A stretch of DNA of 64,000 bases, from contig NZ_CP060713.1 in assembly GCF_014395785.1 (NCBI RefSeq), positions 2,694,501-2,758,500 on the forward strand, written 5' to 3'. Within the stretch, counting starts at the first letter, position 1, and every line of letters starts with the position of its first letter. The stretch comes from Nocardioides mesophilus. Lineage in GTDB: Bacteria > Actinomycetota > Actinomycetes > Propionibacteriales > Nocardioidaceae. The notes under the pieces were generated by a model, which made no database searches, was not told the origin of the DNA, and saw nothing but the letters and a program-made list of their open reading frames with translations. The position numbers were made by a program, and so were the translations under genes. This document shows, piece by piece, positions 17,431-27,190 of this stretch.

Positions 17431-19169
17431 TGCTGTTGCGTCTGCTCCGTGAACGGCTCGCGCCGTACCGTCGCGACCTCGTGGTCATCGTGGTGCTGCA
17501 GTTCGTCGCCACGATGGCCGCGCTCTACCTGCCCAGCCTCAACGCCAACATCATCGACAACGGCGTCGCCCGCGGGGACACCGGCTACATCATCCGCACC
17601 GGCGGGGTGATGCTGACGGTGTCGCTGGTCCAGATCGTCTGCAGCGTCGGCGCGGTGTACGTCGGCGCCCGCACCGCCATGGCGTTCGCCCGCGACCTCC
17701 GCGCCGGGATCTTCCACCGGGTCGGGGCGTTCTCCTCGCGCGAGCTCGCCGCCTTCGGAGCACCCTCGCTGATCACCCGGAACACCAACGACGTGCAGCA
17801 GGTCGGCATGTTGGTGCTGATGGGCGCCACCATGATGGTGACCGCGCCGATCATGATGGTGGGCGGCGTGCTGATGGCGGTCCGTGAGGACGTCGGGCTC
17901 TCCTGGCTGGTCGCCGTCGCGGTGCCGCTGCTGTTCGCCGCCGTCGGCCTGATCGCCTCGCGGATGGTGCCCGGCTTCCGGCTGATGCAGGTCCGCATCG
18001 ACGGGGTCAACCGGATCCTGCGCGAGCAGATCACCGGCATCCGGGTGGTGCGCGCCTTCGTCCGCGAGCCGGTCGAGGAGGCCCGGTTCCAGCGCGCCAA
18101 CGAGGACCTCAGCGACGTCGCGGTCCGGGTCGGCCGCTGGATGGCCACCATGTTCCCCACGGTGATGCTGATCCTCAACGTCTCCAGCGTCGCGGTGCTC
18201 TGGTTCGGCGCGCACCGGGTGGACGCGGGGGAGATGCAGGTCGGCTCGCTGACCGCGTTCCTGGCCTACCTCGTGCAGATCCTGATGGCGGTGATGATGG
18301 CCAGCTTCATGCTGATGATGATCCCGCGGGCGGCGGTCTGCGCCGACCGGATCGTCGAGGTGCTCGACACCGACTCCTCCGTGGTGCCGCCCCTCGCGCC
18401 GGTCCGCCCCGACCCGTCGGCCGGCCGCGGGGCGCTCGCGATGCGCGGGGTCACCTTCACCTACCCGGGCGCCGAGGAGCCGGTCCTGCGCGGCATCGAC
18501 CTCGACGCCACCGCCGGGCGCACCCTGGCCGTGATCGGCTCCACCGGGGCCGGCAAGAGCACCCTGCTCAACCTCGTGCCGCGGCTCTTCGACGTCAGCT
18601 CCGGGACGGTCAGCGTCGACGGCGTCGACGTGCGCGACCTGGACCCCGACGAGCTGTGGAGCCGGATCGGGCTGGTGCCGCAGCGGGCGTTCCTGTTCTC
18701 CGGGACGGTGGCCGACAACCTCCGCTACGGCAAGTCCGACGCCACCGAGGCGGAGATGTGGGAGGCGCTCGAGATCGCCCAGGCCCGCGACTTCGTCGAG
18801 CGGATGCCGGGCGGGCTGGACGCGCCGATCAGCCAGGGCGGCGGCAACGTCTCGGGAGGCCAGCGGCAGCGGCTCGCGATCGCGCGCGCGGTGATCCGGC
18901 GCCCGGAGATCTACCTCTTCGACGACGCGTTCTCCGCCCTCGACCTGGCCACCGACGCGCGGCTGCGGGCGGCGCTGCGTCCGGTGACCAGGGCCTCGAC
19001 GGTCGTGATCGTCGCGCAGCGGGTCTCCACGATCATCTCCGCCGAGCAGATCCTGGTCCTCGAGGACGGCGCGGTGGTCGGCCGCGGCACCCATGAGGAG
19101 CTGCTGGCCACGTGCGCGACCTACCAGGAGATCGTCGCCTCGCAGCTGACCCCGGAGGAGGCGGCATGA
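17430..19169 (+). CDS. ABC exporter half-transporter, degenerate-site subunit
   Basis: A 579-residue fused permease-ATPase: six membrane helices in about residues 1-310 and the nucleotide-binding domain from ~330. Walker A is GSTGAGKST, the signature is NVSGGQRQ, and Walker B is [12 protein letters not shown]. The residue after the Walker B aspartate is Asp instead of the catalytic Glu, the hallmark of the degenerate site in heterodimeric exporters such as TM287/288 and BmrCD. It pairs with the next gene, whose start overlaps this stop (ATGA at 19166-19169). Probably exports drugs or lipids. Confidence 0.92.
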   Translation: MLLRLLRERLAPYRRDLVVIVVLQFVATMAALYLPSLNANIIDNGVARGDTGYIIRTGGVMLTVSLVQIVCSVGAVYVGARTAMAFARDLRAGIFHRVGAFSSRELAAFGAPSLITRNTNDVQQVGMLVLMGATMMVTAPIMMVGGVLMAVREDVGLSWLVAVAVPLLFAAVGLIASRMVPGFRLMQVRIDGVNRILREQITGIRVVRAFVREPVEEARFQRANEDLSDVAVRVGRWMATMFPTVMLILNVSSVAVLWFGAHRVDAGEMQVGSLTAFLAYLVQILMAVMMASFMLMMIPRAAVCADRIVEVLDTDSSVVPPLAPVRPDPSAGRGALAMRGVTFTYPGAEEPVLRGIDLDATAGRTLAVIGSTGAGKSTLLNLVPRLFDVSSGTVSVDGVDVRDLDPDELWSRIGLVPQRAFLFSGTVADNLRYGKSDATEAEMWEALEIAQARDFVERMPGGLDAPISQGGGNVSGGQRQRLAIARAVIRRPEIYLFDDAFSALDLATDARLRAALRPVTRASTVVIVAQRVSTIISAEQILVLEDGAVVGRGTHEELLATCATYQEIVASQLTPEEAA

Positions 19170-21178
19170 ACGAGAAGAAGCCGCCGGCGCGGCTCAAGGA
19201 GACCGAGCGGGTCCAGCTCGGGCACGGGCCCGGGCGCGGGCCCATGGGCGGCGGCATGGTCGGCCAGAAGTCGATGGACTTCGGACCGTCCGCCCGGCGG
19301 CTGGTGGCCCGGCTGCGTCCCGAGCGCCTCAAGGTCGCCGCCGTGCTGCTGCTCGCCGTCGGCGGGGTCGCGCTCAGCGTCGTCGGGCCCAAGATCCTCG
19401 GCCGGGCGACGGACCTGATCTTCTCCGGCGTCTTCGGCCGCCGGCTCGAGGGCACGACCCAGGCCGACGCCGTCGCCGGGCTGCGGGCCCGCGGCGAGGA
19501 CGGGCTCGCCGACATGCTCGCCGGCATGAACGTCCGCCCCGGCCAGGGCGTGGACTTCGAGGCCGTCGCCCAGGTGCTGATGCTGGCGCTCGCGGTGTAC
19601 GTCGGCGCCGCGGTGCTGATGTGGCTGCAGGGCTACATCCTCAATGACGTCGTGCAGTCCGCGGTCCGGCGGATGCGCCGCGACGTCGAGGAGAAGATCA
19701 ACCGGCTGCCGCTGAGCTACTTCGACCGGCAGCCCCGCGGGGAGCTGCTGTCGCGCGTCACCAACGACATCGACAACGTCAGCCAGACCCTGCAGCAGAC
19801 CATGAGCCAGCTGCTGGTCTCGCTGCTCACGGTGGTCGGCGTGCTGGCGATGATGTTCTCGATCTCCCCGACGCTGGCGCTGATCGCGTTGGTCACCGTC
19901 CCGGTCGGCATGTTGCTCACCGGGCAGATCATGAAGCGCTCGCAGGGGATGTTCATCGACCAGTGGCGGCGTACCGGCACCCTCAACGCCCACATCGAGG
20001 AGACGTTCACCGGGCACGCGCTGGTGAAGGTGTTCGGCCGTCAGCACGAGGTCGAGGAGGTGTTCGCCCGGGAGAACGACGAGCTGTTCCGGGCCGGCTT
20101 CGGGGCGCAGTTCGTCTCCGGGCTGATCATGCCGATCATGATGTTCCTGGGGAACCTCAACTACGTCGTGATCGCGGTGCTCGGCGGGCTCCGGGTCGCC
20201 AACGGGTCGATGAGCCTCGGCGACGTGCAGGCGTTCATCCAGTACTCCCGGCAGTTCACCCAGCCGCTCACCCAGCTCGCCTCGATGGTGAACCTGCTGC
20301 AGTCCGGGGTGGCCTCGGCCGAGCGCGTCTTCGAGCTGCTCGACGCCGAGGAGGAGCCGGTCGAGCAGGCCGAGCCGCTGGCCGTCGGCGGCCGCGGCGA
20401 GGTCGTCTTCGACCACGTCTCGTTCCGCTACGAGGCGGACCGGCCGTTGATCGAGGACCTCTCGCTGGTGGCCCGCCCCGGCCGCACCGTCGCGATCGTC
20501 GGGCCCACCGGCGCCGGCAAGACCACGCTGGTCAACCTGGTGATGCGGTTCTACGACGTGGACGCCGGCCGGATCACCCTGGACGGCGTGGACGTCGCCA
20601 CCATGCGCCGCTCGGACCTGCGCGGCCGCACCGGGATGGTGCTCCAGGACACCTGGCTGTTCGAGGGCACGATCCGCGACAACATCGCCTACGGCCGGCC
20701 GACGGCGACCGAGGAGGAGATCCACCAGGCCGCCCGGGCCACCTTCGTGGACCGCTTCGTGCACAACCTGCCCGACGGCTACGACACCGTGCTGGACGAG
20801 GAGGGCGGCTCGCTGAGCGCCGGCGAGCGGCAGCTGGTCACGATCGCGCGGGCCTTCCTGGCCGACCCGGCGCTGCTGATCCTCGACGAGGCGACCAGCT
20901 CGGTGGACACCCGCACCGAGCTGCTGGTGCAGAAGGCGATGGCCGCGCTGCGCAGCGACCGGACCAGCTTCGTGATCGCCCACCGGCTCTCGACGGTCCG
21001 CGACGCCGACCTGATCCTGATGATGGAGGACGGCCGGATCGTGGAGCAGGGCAGCCACGACGAGCTGCTCGCCGCGCACGGCGCGTACGCCGCGCTCTAC
21101 CAGGCGCAGTTCGCGGCGCCGGCCGCCGAGGAGCCGGCCGAGGCCGCGGCGGCGCCGGCGGGCCAGCCGGTCGGCTGA
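19166..21178 (+). CDS. ABC exporter half-transporter, catalytic subunit
   Basis: A 670-residue permease-ATPase, longer than its partner because of an N-terminal extension and an inserted loop between the first two membrane helices (about residues 85-135). Walker A is GPTGAGKTT, Walker B is [12 protein letters not shown] with the catalytic Glu, and the signature is LSAGERQ, which departs from LSGGQ. This is complementary to the partner: consensus Walker B here, degenerate signature here, the reverse there. ATG 19166 overlaps the upstream stop, ensuring coupled translation. The C-terminus is alanine-rich and disordered. Confidence 0.92.
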   Translation: MNEKKPPARLKETERVQLGHGPGRGPMGGGMVGQKSMDFGPSARRLVARLRPERLKVAAVLLLAVGGVALSVVGPKILGRATDLIFSGVFGRRLEGTTQADAVAGLRARGEDGLADMLAGMNVRPGQGVDFEAVAQVLMLALAVYVGAAVLMWLQGYILNDVVQSAVRRMRRDVEEKINRLPLSYFDRQPRGELLSRVTNDIDNVSQTLQQTMSQLLVSLLTVVGVLAMMFSISPTLALIALVTVPVGMLLTGQIMKRSQGMFIDQWRRTGTLNAHIEETFTGHALVKVFGRQHEVEEVFARENDELFRAGFGAQFVSGLIMPIMMFLGNLNYVVIAVLGGLRVANGSMSLGDVQAFIQYSRQFTQPLTQLASMVNLLQSGVASAERVFELLDAEEEPVEQAEPLAVGGRGEVVFDHVSFRYEADRPLIEDLSLVARPGRTVAIVGPTGAGKTTLVNLVMRFYDVDAGRITLDGVDVATMRRSDLRGRTGMVLQDTWLFEGTIRDNIAYGRPTATEEEIHQAARATFVDRFVHNLPDGYDTVLDEEGGSLSAGERQLVTIARAFLADPALLILDEATSSVDTRTELLVQKAMAALRSDRTSFVIAHRLSTVRDADLILMMEDGRIVEQGSHDELLAAHGAYAALYQAQFAAPAAEEPAEAAAAPAGQPVG

Positions 21179-21217
21179 GCGGCCGGGAGGGTTCGAGCAG
21201 CGGCCGGCAGGGGGCCG

Positions 21218-21302
21218 GGAGACGCAGACGGCCCGTGGGCGGTACGACCTCTCAGACAGAGGCCCGCGTCTCCGGTCGGACTTCCGGAGCGCCCACGGGC
21301 CG
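21218..21302. ncRNA. candidate structured RNA or attenuator with two mutually exclusive folds
   Basis: This lies in the 322-base gap between the ABC operon and an MFS gene. CGGCCCGTGGGCG (21229-21241) pairs perfectly with CGCCCACGGGCCG (21290-21302), enclosing two hairpins: CCTCT/AGAGG (21248-21262, 5-base loop) and CTCCGG/CCGGAG (21270-21289, 8-base loop). Together they form a three-way junction. A competing helix, GGAGACGC (21218-21225) with GCGTCTCC (21266-21273), crosses the long stem and consumes one arm of the second hairpin. No T-tract follows. I do not recognise a known riboswitch class; a decorated terminator is possible. Otherwise the gap 21179-21500 shows nothing I can name. Confidence 0.5.
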
Positions 21303-21500
21303 GGTGACTGCTCGGTATTCCAGCGCGCTGACCGCCACCGTGGCGGATCGCCGGGCCGGACGGTGCGCTGCTAGGGAGCAGCCACCTCACGAGTCCGCAA
21401 AGAATTCACTTCTGGACCACCTCCTTTCCCGTGTGCTCCAACGCTACGACGACTCCGGGGCACCGACAAGGGAGTTTTCACCGTTTGGCACTCTTGCGAC

Positions 21501-22744
21501 GTGCAGGGACGGGTGCGGGGGCTGCTGACCGACGTCCGGCCGCTCCAGGCGTCGCCCGCCTACCGCCGGCTCTTCATCGGCTCCACGGTCTCGCAGCTTG
21601 GTCAGCAGATGACCAACGTGGCGGTCGCGATCCAGGTCTACACGCTCACCGGGTCCTCGTTCTACGTCGGCCTGGTCGGGGTCTTCGGGCTCGGCCCGCT
21701 GGTGGTGCTCGGCCTCTACGGCGGCGCGATCGCCGACGCCGTCGACCGGCGCCGGCTCGCCCTGGCCGCCTCCGCCGGGCTGTGGGCGGTCTCGGTGGCC
21801 TTCGCCGCCCAGGCCTTCGCCGGGAGCACCTCGGTCTGGCTGCTGCTGGTCCTGGTCGCGGTGCAGTCGGGCTTCTACGCGGTGAACAACCCGGCCCGGT
21901 CGGCGATGCTGCCGCGGCTGCTGGCCCCGAGCTGCTGCCGGCGGCGAGCGCGCTGAACATGGCGTCGTTCAACCTCGGCTTCACCGCCGGCCCGGTGCTC
22001 GGCGCCCTGCTGATCAGCTGGCACGGCTTCGAGGCGGCGTACACGCTGGACGTGCTGACCTTCACCGCCAGCTACTACGCGCTGCTGAGGCTCCCGGCGA
22101 TGCCGCCCCTGGAGCACAGCCCGCGTGCCGGCGTGCGGTCGGTGCTCGACGGGCTGGCGTTCCTGCGCCGCTCGCCGAACCTGCGGATGACGTTCGTCCT
22201 CGACCTCTGCGCGATGGTGCTCGCCCAGCCCCGCGCGCTGTTCCCGGCCCTCGCCTACAAGGTCTACGGCGCCGGGGCGGCTGCCGTCGGCATCCTCCAG
22301 GCAGCGCCCGCGATCGGCGCGCTCGCGGCCTTCCTGTTCTCCGGCTGGGTGAGCAAGGTGCGGCTGCAGGGCCTCGCGGTGGCGCTCTCGGTGCTGGCGT
22401 ACGGCGTCGCGGTGGGCGGCGCGGGGCTCTCGACCGCCCTGTGGGGAGCGGTGATCTTCCTGGCGGTCTCGGGAGCGGCCGACATGGTGAGCTCGGCCTA
22501 CCGCAACACGATCCTCCAGGTCGCGGCCCCGGACCACCTGCGCGGCCGGTTGCAGGGCGTCTTCATCGTCGTGGTCGCCGGCGGCCCGCGGGCCGGAGAC
22601 TTCGTGTCCGGCTCCGTGGCCAGCCAGGTGGGCGAGCGGACCGCGATGGTGGTCGGGGGAGCCGCCTGCGTGCTGGCGGTGCTGCTGGTGGTGGCCGTGC
22701 AGCGGCGGTTCCTGCGCTATGACGCAGAACACCCCACTCCCTGA
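21501..22744 (+). CDS. MFS transporter, interrupted by one apparent frameshift
   Basis: A major facilitator exporter of the enterobactin/MFS_3 exporter type. The first ~143 codons (TVSQLGQQMTNVAVAIQVY, then LGPLVVLGLYGGAIADAVDR, the motif-A-like loop) are in one frame and the rest (ELLPAASALNMASFNLGFTA to the end) in another. The break maps to the CCCC run at 21925-21928; a fifth C gives a 414-residue protein with about twelve membrane helices. The GTG start is a guess from the family-like N-terminus. Substrate is unknown. It is followed by a MarR-type regulated export operon. Confidence 0.83.
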
Positions 22745-22750
22745 GCAGGG

Positions 22751-22795
22751 ATGGTTGTCATGCGCAACCATTGGCGTATAGTTGTCTTTTGCAAC
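22751..22795 (+). promoter_or_regulatory. MarR-type operator pair overlapping a promoter
   Basis: Two inverted repeats of the same form occur: ATGGTTG-N7-CAACCAT (22751-22771) and GTTG-N7-CAAC (22781-22795), centres about 27 bp apart. A promoter TTGTCA (22755-22760), 16-bp spacer, TATAGT (22777-22782) is embedded, so the first site covers the -35 and spacer and the second runs from the -10 into the start region. The downstream operon ends in a MarR gene, which is the likely ligand of these sites. Confidence 0.75.
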
Positions 22796-22828
22796 CAATC
22801 CCCCAGCTCTCTCGAGGTTCCGCACCAG

Positions 22829-24427
22829 ATGTCAACGCTCACTGCTCCCGGGACGACCGACGTCCCGCAGATGTCGCACCGCCAGGTGCTCGAGGCGCTC
22901 TCCGGCCTGCTGCTCGCGATGTTCGTCGCGATGCTGTCCTCGACCGTCGTCTCCAACGCCCTGCCGATCATCGTGGCCGACCTGGAGGGCACCGAGTCCG
23001 GCTACACCTGGGTGGTCGTCGCCACCCTGCTGACGCTGACCGCCACCACCCCGATCTGGGGCAAGCTGGCCGACCTGTTCAGCAAGAAGCTGCTCGTGCA
23101 GCTGGCGCTGCTGATCTACGTGATCGGCTCGTTCATCGCCGGCTTCGCCCCGTCGATGGGCGTGCTGATCGGAGCCCGGGCCCTGCAGGGGGTGGGCGTG
23201 GGCGGCCTCACCGCGCTGGTGCAGATCGTGATCGCCTCGATGGTCTCCCCGCGGGAGCGCGGCCGCTACTTCGGCTACCTCGGTGCCGTCTTCGCGGTCG
23301 CCACCGTCAGCGGACCGCTCATCGGCGGACTGATCGTGGACACCTCCTGGCTGGGCTGGCGCTGGTGCTTCTTCGTCGGGGTGCCGGTCGCCGCCGTCGC
23401 GGTCGTGGTGCTGCAGAAGACGCTGCACCTGCCCACCGTGCGTCGTGACGTCTCCATCGACTACCTCGGCGCCACCCTGATCGCCTCGGGCGTCTCGGTG
23501 CTGCTGATCTGGGTCTCGCTCGCCGGTCACCAGTTCGAGTGGGTCTCGGCGATCACGGTGCTGATGATCCTCGGCGGGCTGCTGCTGCTGGCTCTCGCCG
23601 TTCTGGTCGAGGCCCGGGCCGCGGAGCCGGTGATCCCGCTGCACCTGTTCCGCAACCGCACGATCAGCCTCGCCTCCGCCGCCAGCCTCATGGTCGGTGT
23701 CGCGATGTTCGGGTCCACGGTCTTCCTGGCGCAGTACTTCCAGCTCTCGCGCGGCATGTCGCCCACCCGGGCCGGCCTGATGACCCTGCCGATGGTGCTC
23801 GGCCTGCTCGCGTCGAGCATCGCCACGGGTCGACTGATCGCCCGCTACGGCCGCTGGAAGGTCTACCTCGTCGCCGGCGGCACCCTGATGACCCTCGGAC
23901 TGCTGCTGCTCAGCCGCCTGGACCACCAGACCCCGCTGGTGGCCGCGGGCGCCTACATGACCGTGCTCGGCATCGGCCTGGGCGCCGTCAACCAGAACCT
24001 CGTGCTGGCGGTGCAGAACTCCGCGGCCCAGCGCGACATGGGCGTGGCCAGCTCGCTTGCGGCGTTCTTCCGGACCATGGGCGGCTCCATCGGCGTCTCC
24101 GCGCTCGGCGCGGTGCTCGGGCACCGGGTCGCCCAGCAGGTCTCGACCGGGCTGGCCGGCCTCGGCATCAGCCCGGCAAAGGGCGGTGGCAGCTCGATCC
24201 CGGACCTCGACGCCCTGCCGCCCGCGGTGCGCGAGGTGGTGGTGACCGCCTACGGCGACGCCATCGGCCACATCTTCCTGCTCGCGGTGCCGTTCTGCCT
24301 GATCGCGCTGGCCTGCATCGTGGCGATCCGGGAGACCCCGCTGCGCACCACGCTCGCCCGCGAGGACGAGCTGACGGCTCCGGCGCCCGAGGCGCCCGAG
24401 GGCGCCGAGGTGGCGGGCGTCCGGTGA
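22829..24427 (+). CDS. EmrB/QacA-type 14-helix MFS drug exporter
   Basis: A 532-residue DHA2-family proton-coupled multidrug exporter. The first helix contains LLLAMFVAMLSSTVVSNALP, and motif C-like glycine/proline signatures follow (SGPLIGGLIVDTSWLGWRWCFF). About fourteen hydrophobic segments are visible, ending with a charged tail. ATG 22829 is preferred over the upstream in-frame ATG at 22751 because that would lie inside the promoter/operator. Its stop overlaps the GTG of the MarR gene (GTGA at 24424-24427), so the exporter and its probable repressor are translated together. Confidence 0.9.
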   Translation: MSTLTAPGTTDVPQMSHRQVLEALSGLLLAMFVAMLSSTVVSNALPIIVADLEGTESGYTWVVVATLLTLTATTPIWGKLADLFSKKLLVQLALLIYVIGSFIAGFAPSMGVLIGARALQGVGVGGLTALVQIVIASMVSPRERGRYFGYLGAVFAVATVSGPLIGGLIVDTSWLGWRWCFFVGVPVAAVAVVVLQKTLHLPTVRRDVSIDYLGATLIASGVSVLLIWVSLAGHQFEWVSAITVLMILGGLLLLALAVLVEARAAEPVIPLHLFRNRTISLASAASLMVGVAMFGSTVFLAQYFQLSRGMSPTRAGLMTLPMVLGLLASSIATGRLIARYGRWKVYLVAGGTLMTLGLLLLSRLDHQTPLVAAGAYMTVLGIGLGAVNQNLVLAVQNSAAQRDMGVASSLAAFFRTMGGSIGVSALGAVLGHRVAQQVSTGLAGLGISPAKGGGSSIPDLDALPPAVREVVVTAYGDAIGHIFLLAVPFCLIALACIVAIRETPLRTTLAREDELTAPAPEAPEGAEVAGVR

Positions 24428-24882
24428 GTCGCACCAGCGTGCTCGCCGCCAAGGCCGAGGTGATCCGTTCGCTCGAGGGCGAGGTGGTGGCGCTGCTGCG
24501 CCGGGCCCGGCGCGCCACCGACGAGCGGGCCCGGGTCATCGACCCGTCGCTGACCGCCGCCGGCTTCCAGGTGCTCGCGCACCTGCGTGAGCACGGTGGC
24601 GGCTCGCAGACCCAGATCGGCGACGCCCTCGGCATGGACAAGGGGACGGTGAGCCGCCAGGTGCAGGTGCTCTGCGAGCTCGGCCTGGTCGGCCGCACCG
24701 AGGACCCCACCGACCGGCGGGCCCTGGTGGTGCGGCTCTCCGACGAGGGCGAGCAGCGGATCGCCCAGCTCGAGCGGAGCCGGCGGGCGGCGTACGTCGC
24801 GCGCTTCGACACCTGGACGACCGAGGAGCTCGGCGACCTCGTCGAGCAGCTCAGCCGCTACAACCACACCCTCGGCCGGTGA
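24424..24882 (+). CDS. MarR family regulator
   Basis: A 152-residue winged-helix regulator. The recognition region is SQTQIGDALGMDKGTVSRQ and the wing is TEDPTDRRALVVRLSDEGE, with dimerisation helices at both ends. The GTG start overlaps the stop of the upstream MFS exporter. It most likely binds the two GTTG-N7-CAAC sites in front of that exporter and releases them on binding the exported compound; this is inference from arrangement. Confidence 0.9.
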   Translation: MSRTSVLAAKAEVIRSLEGEVVALLRRARRATDERARVIDPSLTAAGFQVLAHLREHGGGSQTQIGDALGMDKGTVSRQVQVLCELGLVGRTEDPTDRRALVVRLSDEGEQRIAQLERSRRAAYVARFDTWTTEELGDLVEQLSRYNHTLGR

Positions 24883-24912
24883 CCCCCGGCCCGGGCGAGC
24901 GGCCGGCCCGGG

Positions 24913-26496
24913 TCAGGCGTGGCGGAACCAGGCGGCGGTGTCCGGCGGCAGCAGCCGCTCGGAGCCGTCCCCGGACACCCCGGCCCCGCTGCTCATCAAG
25001 AGCTCGCCGGCCCGGTCGGGGACGGCGACCGCGGCGGTGCCGCAGTTGACCACGCAGACCAGCTGCGCCTCGTCGTCGCCCCCGCGCCGGAACGCCAGGC
25101 TCCCGGAGGGGGAGTCCACGAGCGCGACGCGGTGGTCCAGCCCCGCGGCCAGCTCGCGACGCATCGCGAGCAGCGCCTTGTAGAAGCTCAGCGTCGAGGC
25201 CGGGTCGTCCTCCTGGACCTCCACGCTCTGCGAGGCGAACACCTCCGGCATCGGCAGCCACGGCTGGCCGGCGCCGGGGCCGAAGCCGAAGGGCGCGGTG
25301 CTGCCCGACCACGGGATCGGCACCCGGCATCCGTCCCGCCCCGGCTCCTCCCCGCCGGTGCGGTGGAAGCTGGGGTCCTGCCGGTGCTGCGGCTCGAGGT
25401 CCACCTGCTCCAGGCCCAGTTCCTCGCCCTGGTAGACGTAGGCCGATCCCGGCAGCGCCATCATCGTCAGCACGGCCGCGCGAGCCCGGTCCAGGCCGAC
25501 CGCGCCGCCGCCGTACCGGGTGGTGTGCCGCTCCACGTCGTGGTTCGAGAGCACCCAGGTGGGGGACGCGCCCACCAGGCCGACGGCGTCGAGGGTCTCG
25601 GTGATCACCCGGCCGAACGCCTCGGCCGACCACTCCGCCTCCAGCCACTGGAAGTTGAAGCTCTGCTGGAGCTCGTCGGGCCGGATGTAGCGCGACATCG
25701 ACTCGGCGGAGTCGACCCACGCCTCCGCGACCGCCATCCGCTCGCCGTCGTACTCCCCGAGCACCTTGTGCCAGCGCCGGTAGACCTCGTGCACCTCCGG
25801 CTGGTCCCACATCGGGTGCGGGGGCTTGTCGTCGGGCTCGCGCGGGGTCAGGTCGAGCGGCTTGTAGAGACCGTGCGCGACGTCGATCCGGAAACCGTCG
25901 ACGCCCCGGTCGAGCCAGAACCGCAGCACCGACTCGAACTCGTCGCCGACCTCGTCGTTCCACCAGTTGAGGTCCGGCTGGCTGGAGTCGAAGAGGTGCA
26001 GGTACCACTGGCCGTCCTCGAGGCGGCTCCAGGCGCAGCCACCGAACATCGAGACCCAGTTGTTCGGCGGCTCCGCGCCGTCCGGTCCGCTGCCGTCACG
26101 GAAGACGTAGCGGTCACGCGCCGGTGAGCCGGGCGGGGCGGCCAGCGCCTCCTGGAACCAGGGGTGCCGGCTCGAGGTGTGGTTCGGGACGACGTCGACG
26201 ATCACCCGGATCCCGAGGTCGTGCGCCGTGGCCAGCATCGTGTCGAAGTCGGCCAGGGTGCCGAACATCGGGTCGACGTCGCGGTAGTCCGCCACGTCGT
26301 AGCCGTGGTCGAGCTGGGGCGAGGTGTAGAACGGCGTGATCCACACCGAGTCGACCCCGAGCCGGGCCAGGTAGGGCAGCCGCTCGCGGATCCCGACGAG
26401 GTCGCCGACCCCGTCGCCGTCGCCGTCGGCGAAGCTGCGGACGTAGATCTGGTAGCAGACGGAGTCGCGCCACCAGGGCGACGGAGTGATTTGCAC
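24913..26496 (-). CDS. GH13 alpha-glucosidase (oligo-1,6-glucosidase / maltase type)
   Basis: A 527-residue cytosolic alpha-amylase-superfamily glucosidase that hydrolyses maltose, isomaltose, trehalose-like or sucrose-like substrates. Conserved region I is VDVVPNHTS, the nucleophile region is GFRIDVAHGL, the acid/base Glu is in VAEAWV, and the transition-state Asp is in LSNHDVERH. The protein begins ITPSPWWRDSVCYQIYVRSF as family members do. GTG 26496 is chosen because a TTGACA-N17-TCGAAT promoter ends six bases earlier on the minus strand, implying a leaderless message; the longer open frame to 27312 is antisense to other genes. Confidence 0.9.
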   Translation of the reverse strand: MQITPSPWWRDSVCYQIYVRSFADGDGDGVGDLVGIRERLPYLARLGVDSVWITPFYTSPQLDHGYDVADYRDVDPMFGTLADFDTMLATAHDLGIRVIVDVVPNHTSSRHPWFQEALAAPPGSPARDRYVFRDGSGPDGAEPPNNWVSMFGGCAWSRLEDGQWYLHLFDSSQPDLNWWNDEVGDEFESVLRFWLDRGVDGFRIDVAHGLYKPLDLTPREPDDKPPHPMWDQPEVHEVYRRWHKVLGEYDGERMAVAEAWVDSAESMSRYIRPDELQQSFNFQWLEAEWSAEAFGRVITETLDAVGLVGASPTWVLSNHDVERHTTRYGGGAVGLDRARAAVLTMMALPGSAYVYQGEELGLEQVDLEPQHRQDPSFHRTGGEEPGRDGCRVPIPWSGSTAPFGFGPGAGQPWLPMPEVFASQSVEVQEDDPASTLSFYKALLAMRRELAAGLDHRVALVDSPSGSLAFRRGGDDEAQLVCVVNCGTAAVAVPDRAGELLMSSGAGVSGDGSERLLPPDTAAWFRHA

Positions 26497-26502
26497 GTTC
26501 CA

Positions 26503-26531
26503 ATTCGAAGCCCTGCTGGGTTCTGTGTCAA
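26503..26531 (-). promoter_or_regulatory. promoter of the GH13 gene (TTGACA-N17-TCGAAT)
   Basis: On the minus strand TTGACA (26531-26526) and TCGAAT (26508-26503) are separated by exactly 17 bases. The GTG start at 26496 is six bases further, so transcription probably begins at the start codon. Confidence 0.55.
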
Positions 26532-26606
26532 CTCGGCGTGCCTCGCCGGGCGGGGACGGGTCGCTGCGGCCGCCGTCGAGGACGCTCCACATGGCCCGGG
26601 CCAGAG

Positions 26607-26655
26607 GGGACCATCGACCCATCCCCCCGCAGTCGCCAGCCGGGACCCTTGAGGT
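26607..26655 (+). promoter_or_regulatory. DosR/DevR-like box pair upstream of the FMN-binding protein gene
   Basis: GGGACCATCGACCC (26607-26620) fits the core of the mycobacterial DosR box (GGGACNNTNGNCCC) at every defined position. A second, half-conserved copy, GGGACCCTTGAGGT (26642-26655), starts 35 bases later. The pair lies 25-73 bases before the ATG at 26680, as is usual for DosR targets. A nearly identical box precedes the doxX-usp-flavodoxin operon. Confidence 0.6.
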
Positions 26656-26679
26656 CAGACGGGGAGGTGGGAGGGCCTG

Positions 26680-27123
26680 ATGAACAACACGCCGTTCGAG
26701 ATGACCGTGGACGAGTGCCTCGAGCAGCTGCATGCCGGTGTGATCGGACGGGTGGCGATGTCCACGCCGGTCGGTCCGCGGATCCTGCCGGTCAACTACG
26801 CGATGTACGGCGACGCCATCGTCTTCCGCACCTCTCCCTACAGCGAGCTCGGCACCTACGGCTGGAACAGCGAGCTGGCCTTCGAGATCGACCACATCGA
26901 CTACGAGCGCCACCAGGGATGGAGCGTCATCGCGATCGGTCGCTCCGAGCTCGTGGAGGACCCGGACGACGTCGCCGACATCCGGCGCACCTGGGACCCC
27001 CGTCCATGGGCCGCGGGACAGCGCAACCTCTACATCAAGCTGACCTGGCGCGACATCTCCGGGCGCCGGCTGGGCACCGACTGGGGCACCGCGGGGATGA
27101 GCCCGGTGACCCGGACGGTGTGA
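26680..27123 (+). CDS. PPOX-class FMN-binding protein (pyridoxamine-phosphate-oxidase-like, dormancy-associated)
   Basis: A 147-residue split-barrel flavoprotein of the pyridoxamine 5'-phosphate oxidase-like superfamily. The pattern VGRVAMSTPVGPRILPVNYAMYG followed by IVFRTSPYSEL is typical of small proteins found in DosR regulons and of nitroreductase-type FMN or F420 binders; it lacks pdxH-specific C-terminal motifs. An in vivo role in flavin reduction or redox sensing is plausible but not proven. GGGAGG stands before the ATG. It has a DosR-like box pair upstream and the sensor kinase gene downstream. Confidence 0.8.
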   Translation: MNNTPFEMTVDECLEQLHAGVIGRVAMSTPVGPRILPVNYAMYGDAIVFRTSPYSELGTYGWNSELAFEIDHIDYERHQGWSVIAIGRSELVEDPDDVADIRRTWDPRPWAAGQRNLYIKLTWRDISGRRLGTDWGTAGMSPVTRTV

Positions 27124-27126
27124 GCC

Positions 27127-27140
27127 GGGACTCGTCACCC
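27127..27140 (+). promoter_or_regulatory. weak DosR-like site upstream of the sensor kinase
   Basis: GGGACTCGTCACCC has the outer GGGAC and ACCC of the boxes at 26607 and 30843, but its centre differs. It lies 51 bases before the kinase start. Confidence 0.3.
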
Positions 27141-27177
27141 GCGGCGCCGGTCTGCCTCCCGGAGGCGTTGCGCTCGG

Positions 27178-27183
27178 TAGGGT
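27178..27183 (+). promoter_or_regulatory. putative -10 box (TAGGGT), leaderless start of the sensor kinase gene
   Basis: TAGGGT ends seven bases before the ATG at 27191. Confidence 0.45.
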
Positions 27184-27190
27184 TCGGAGC

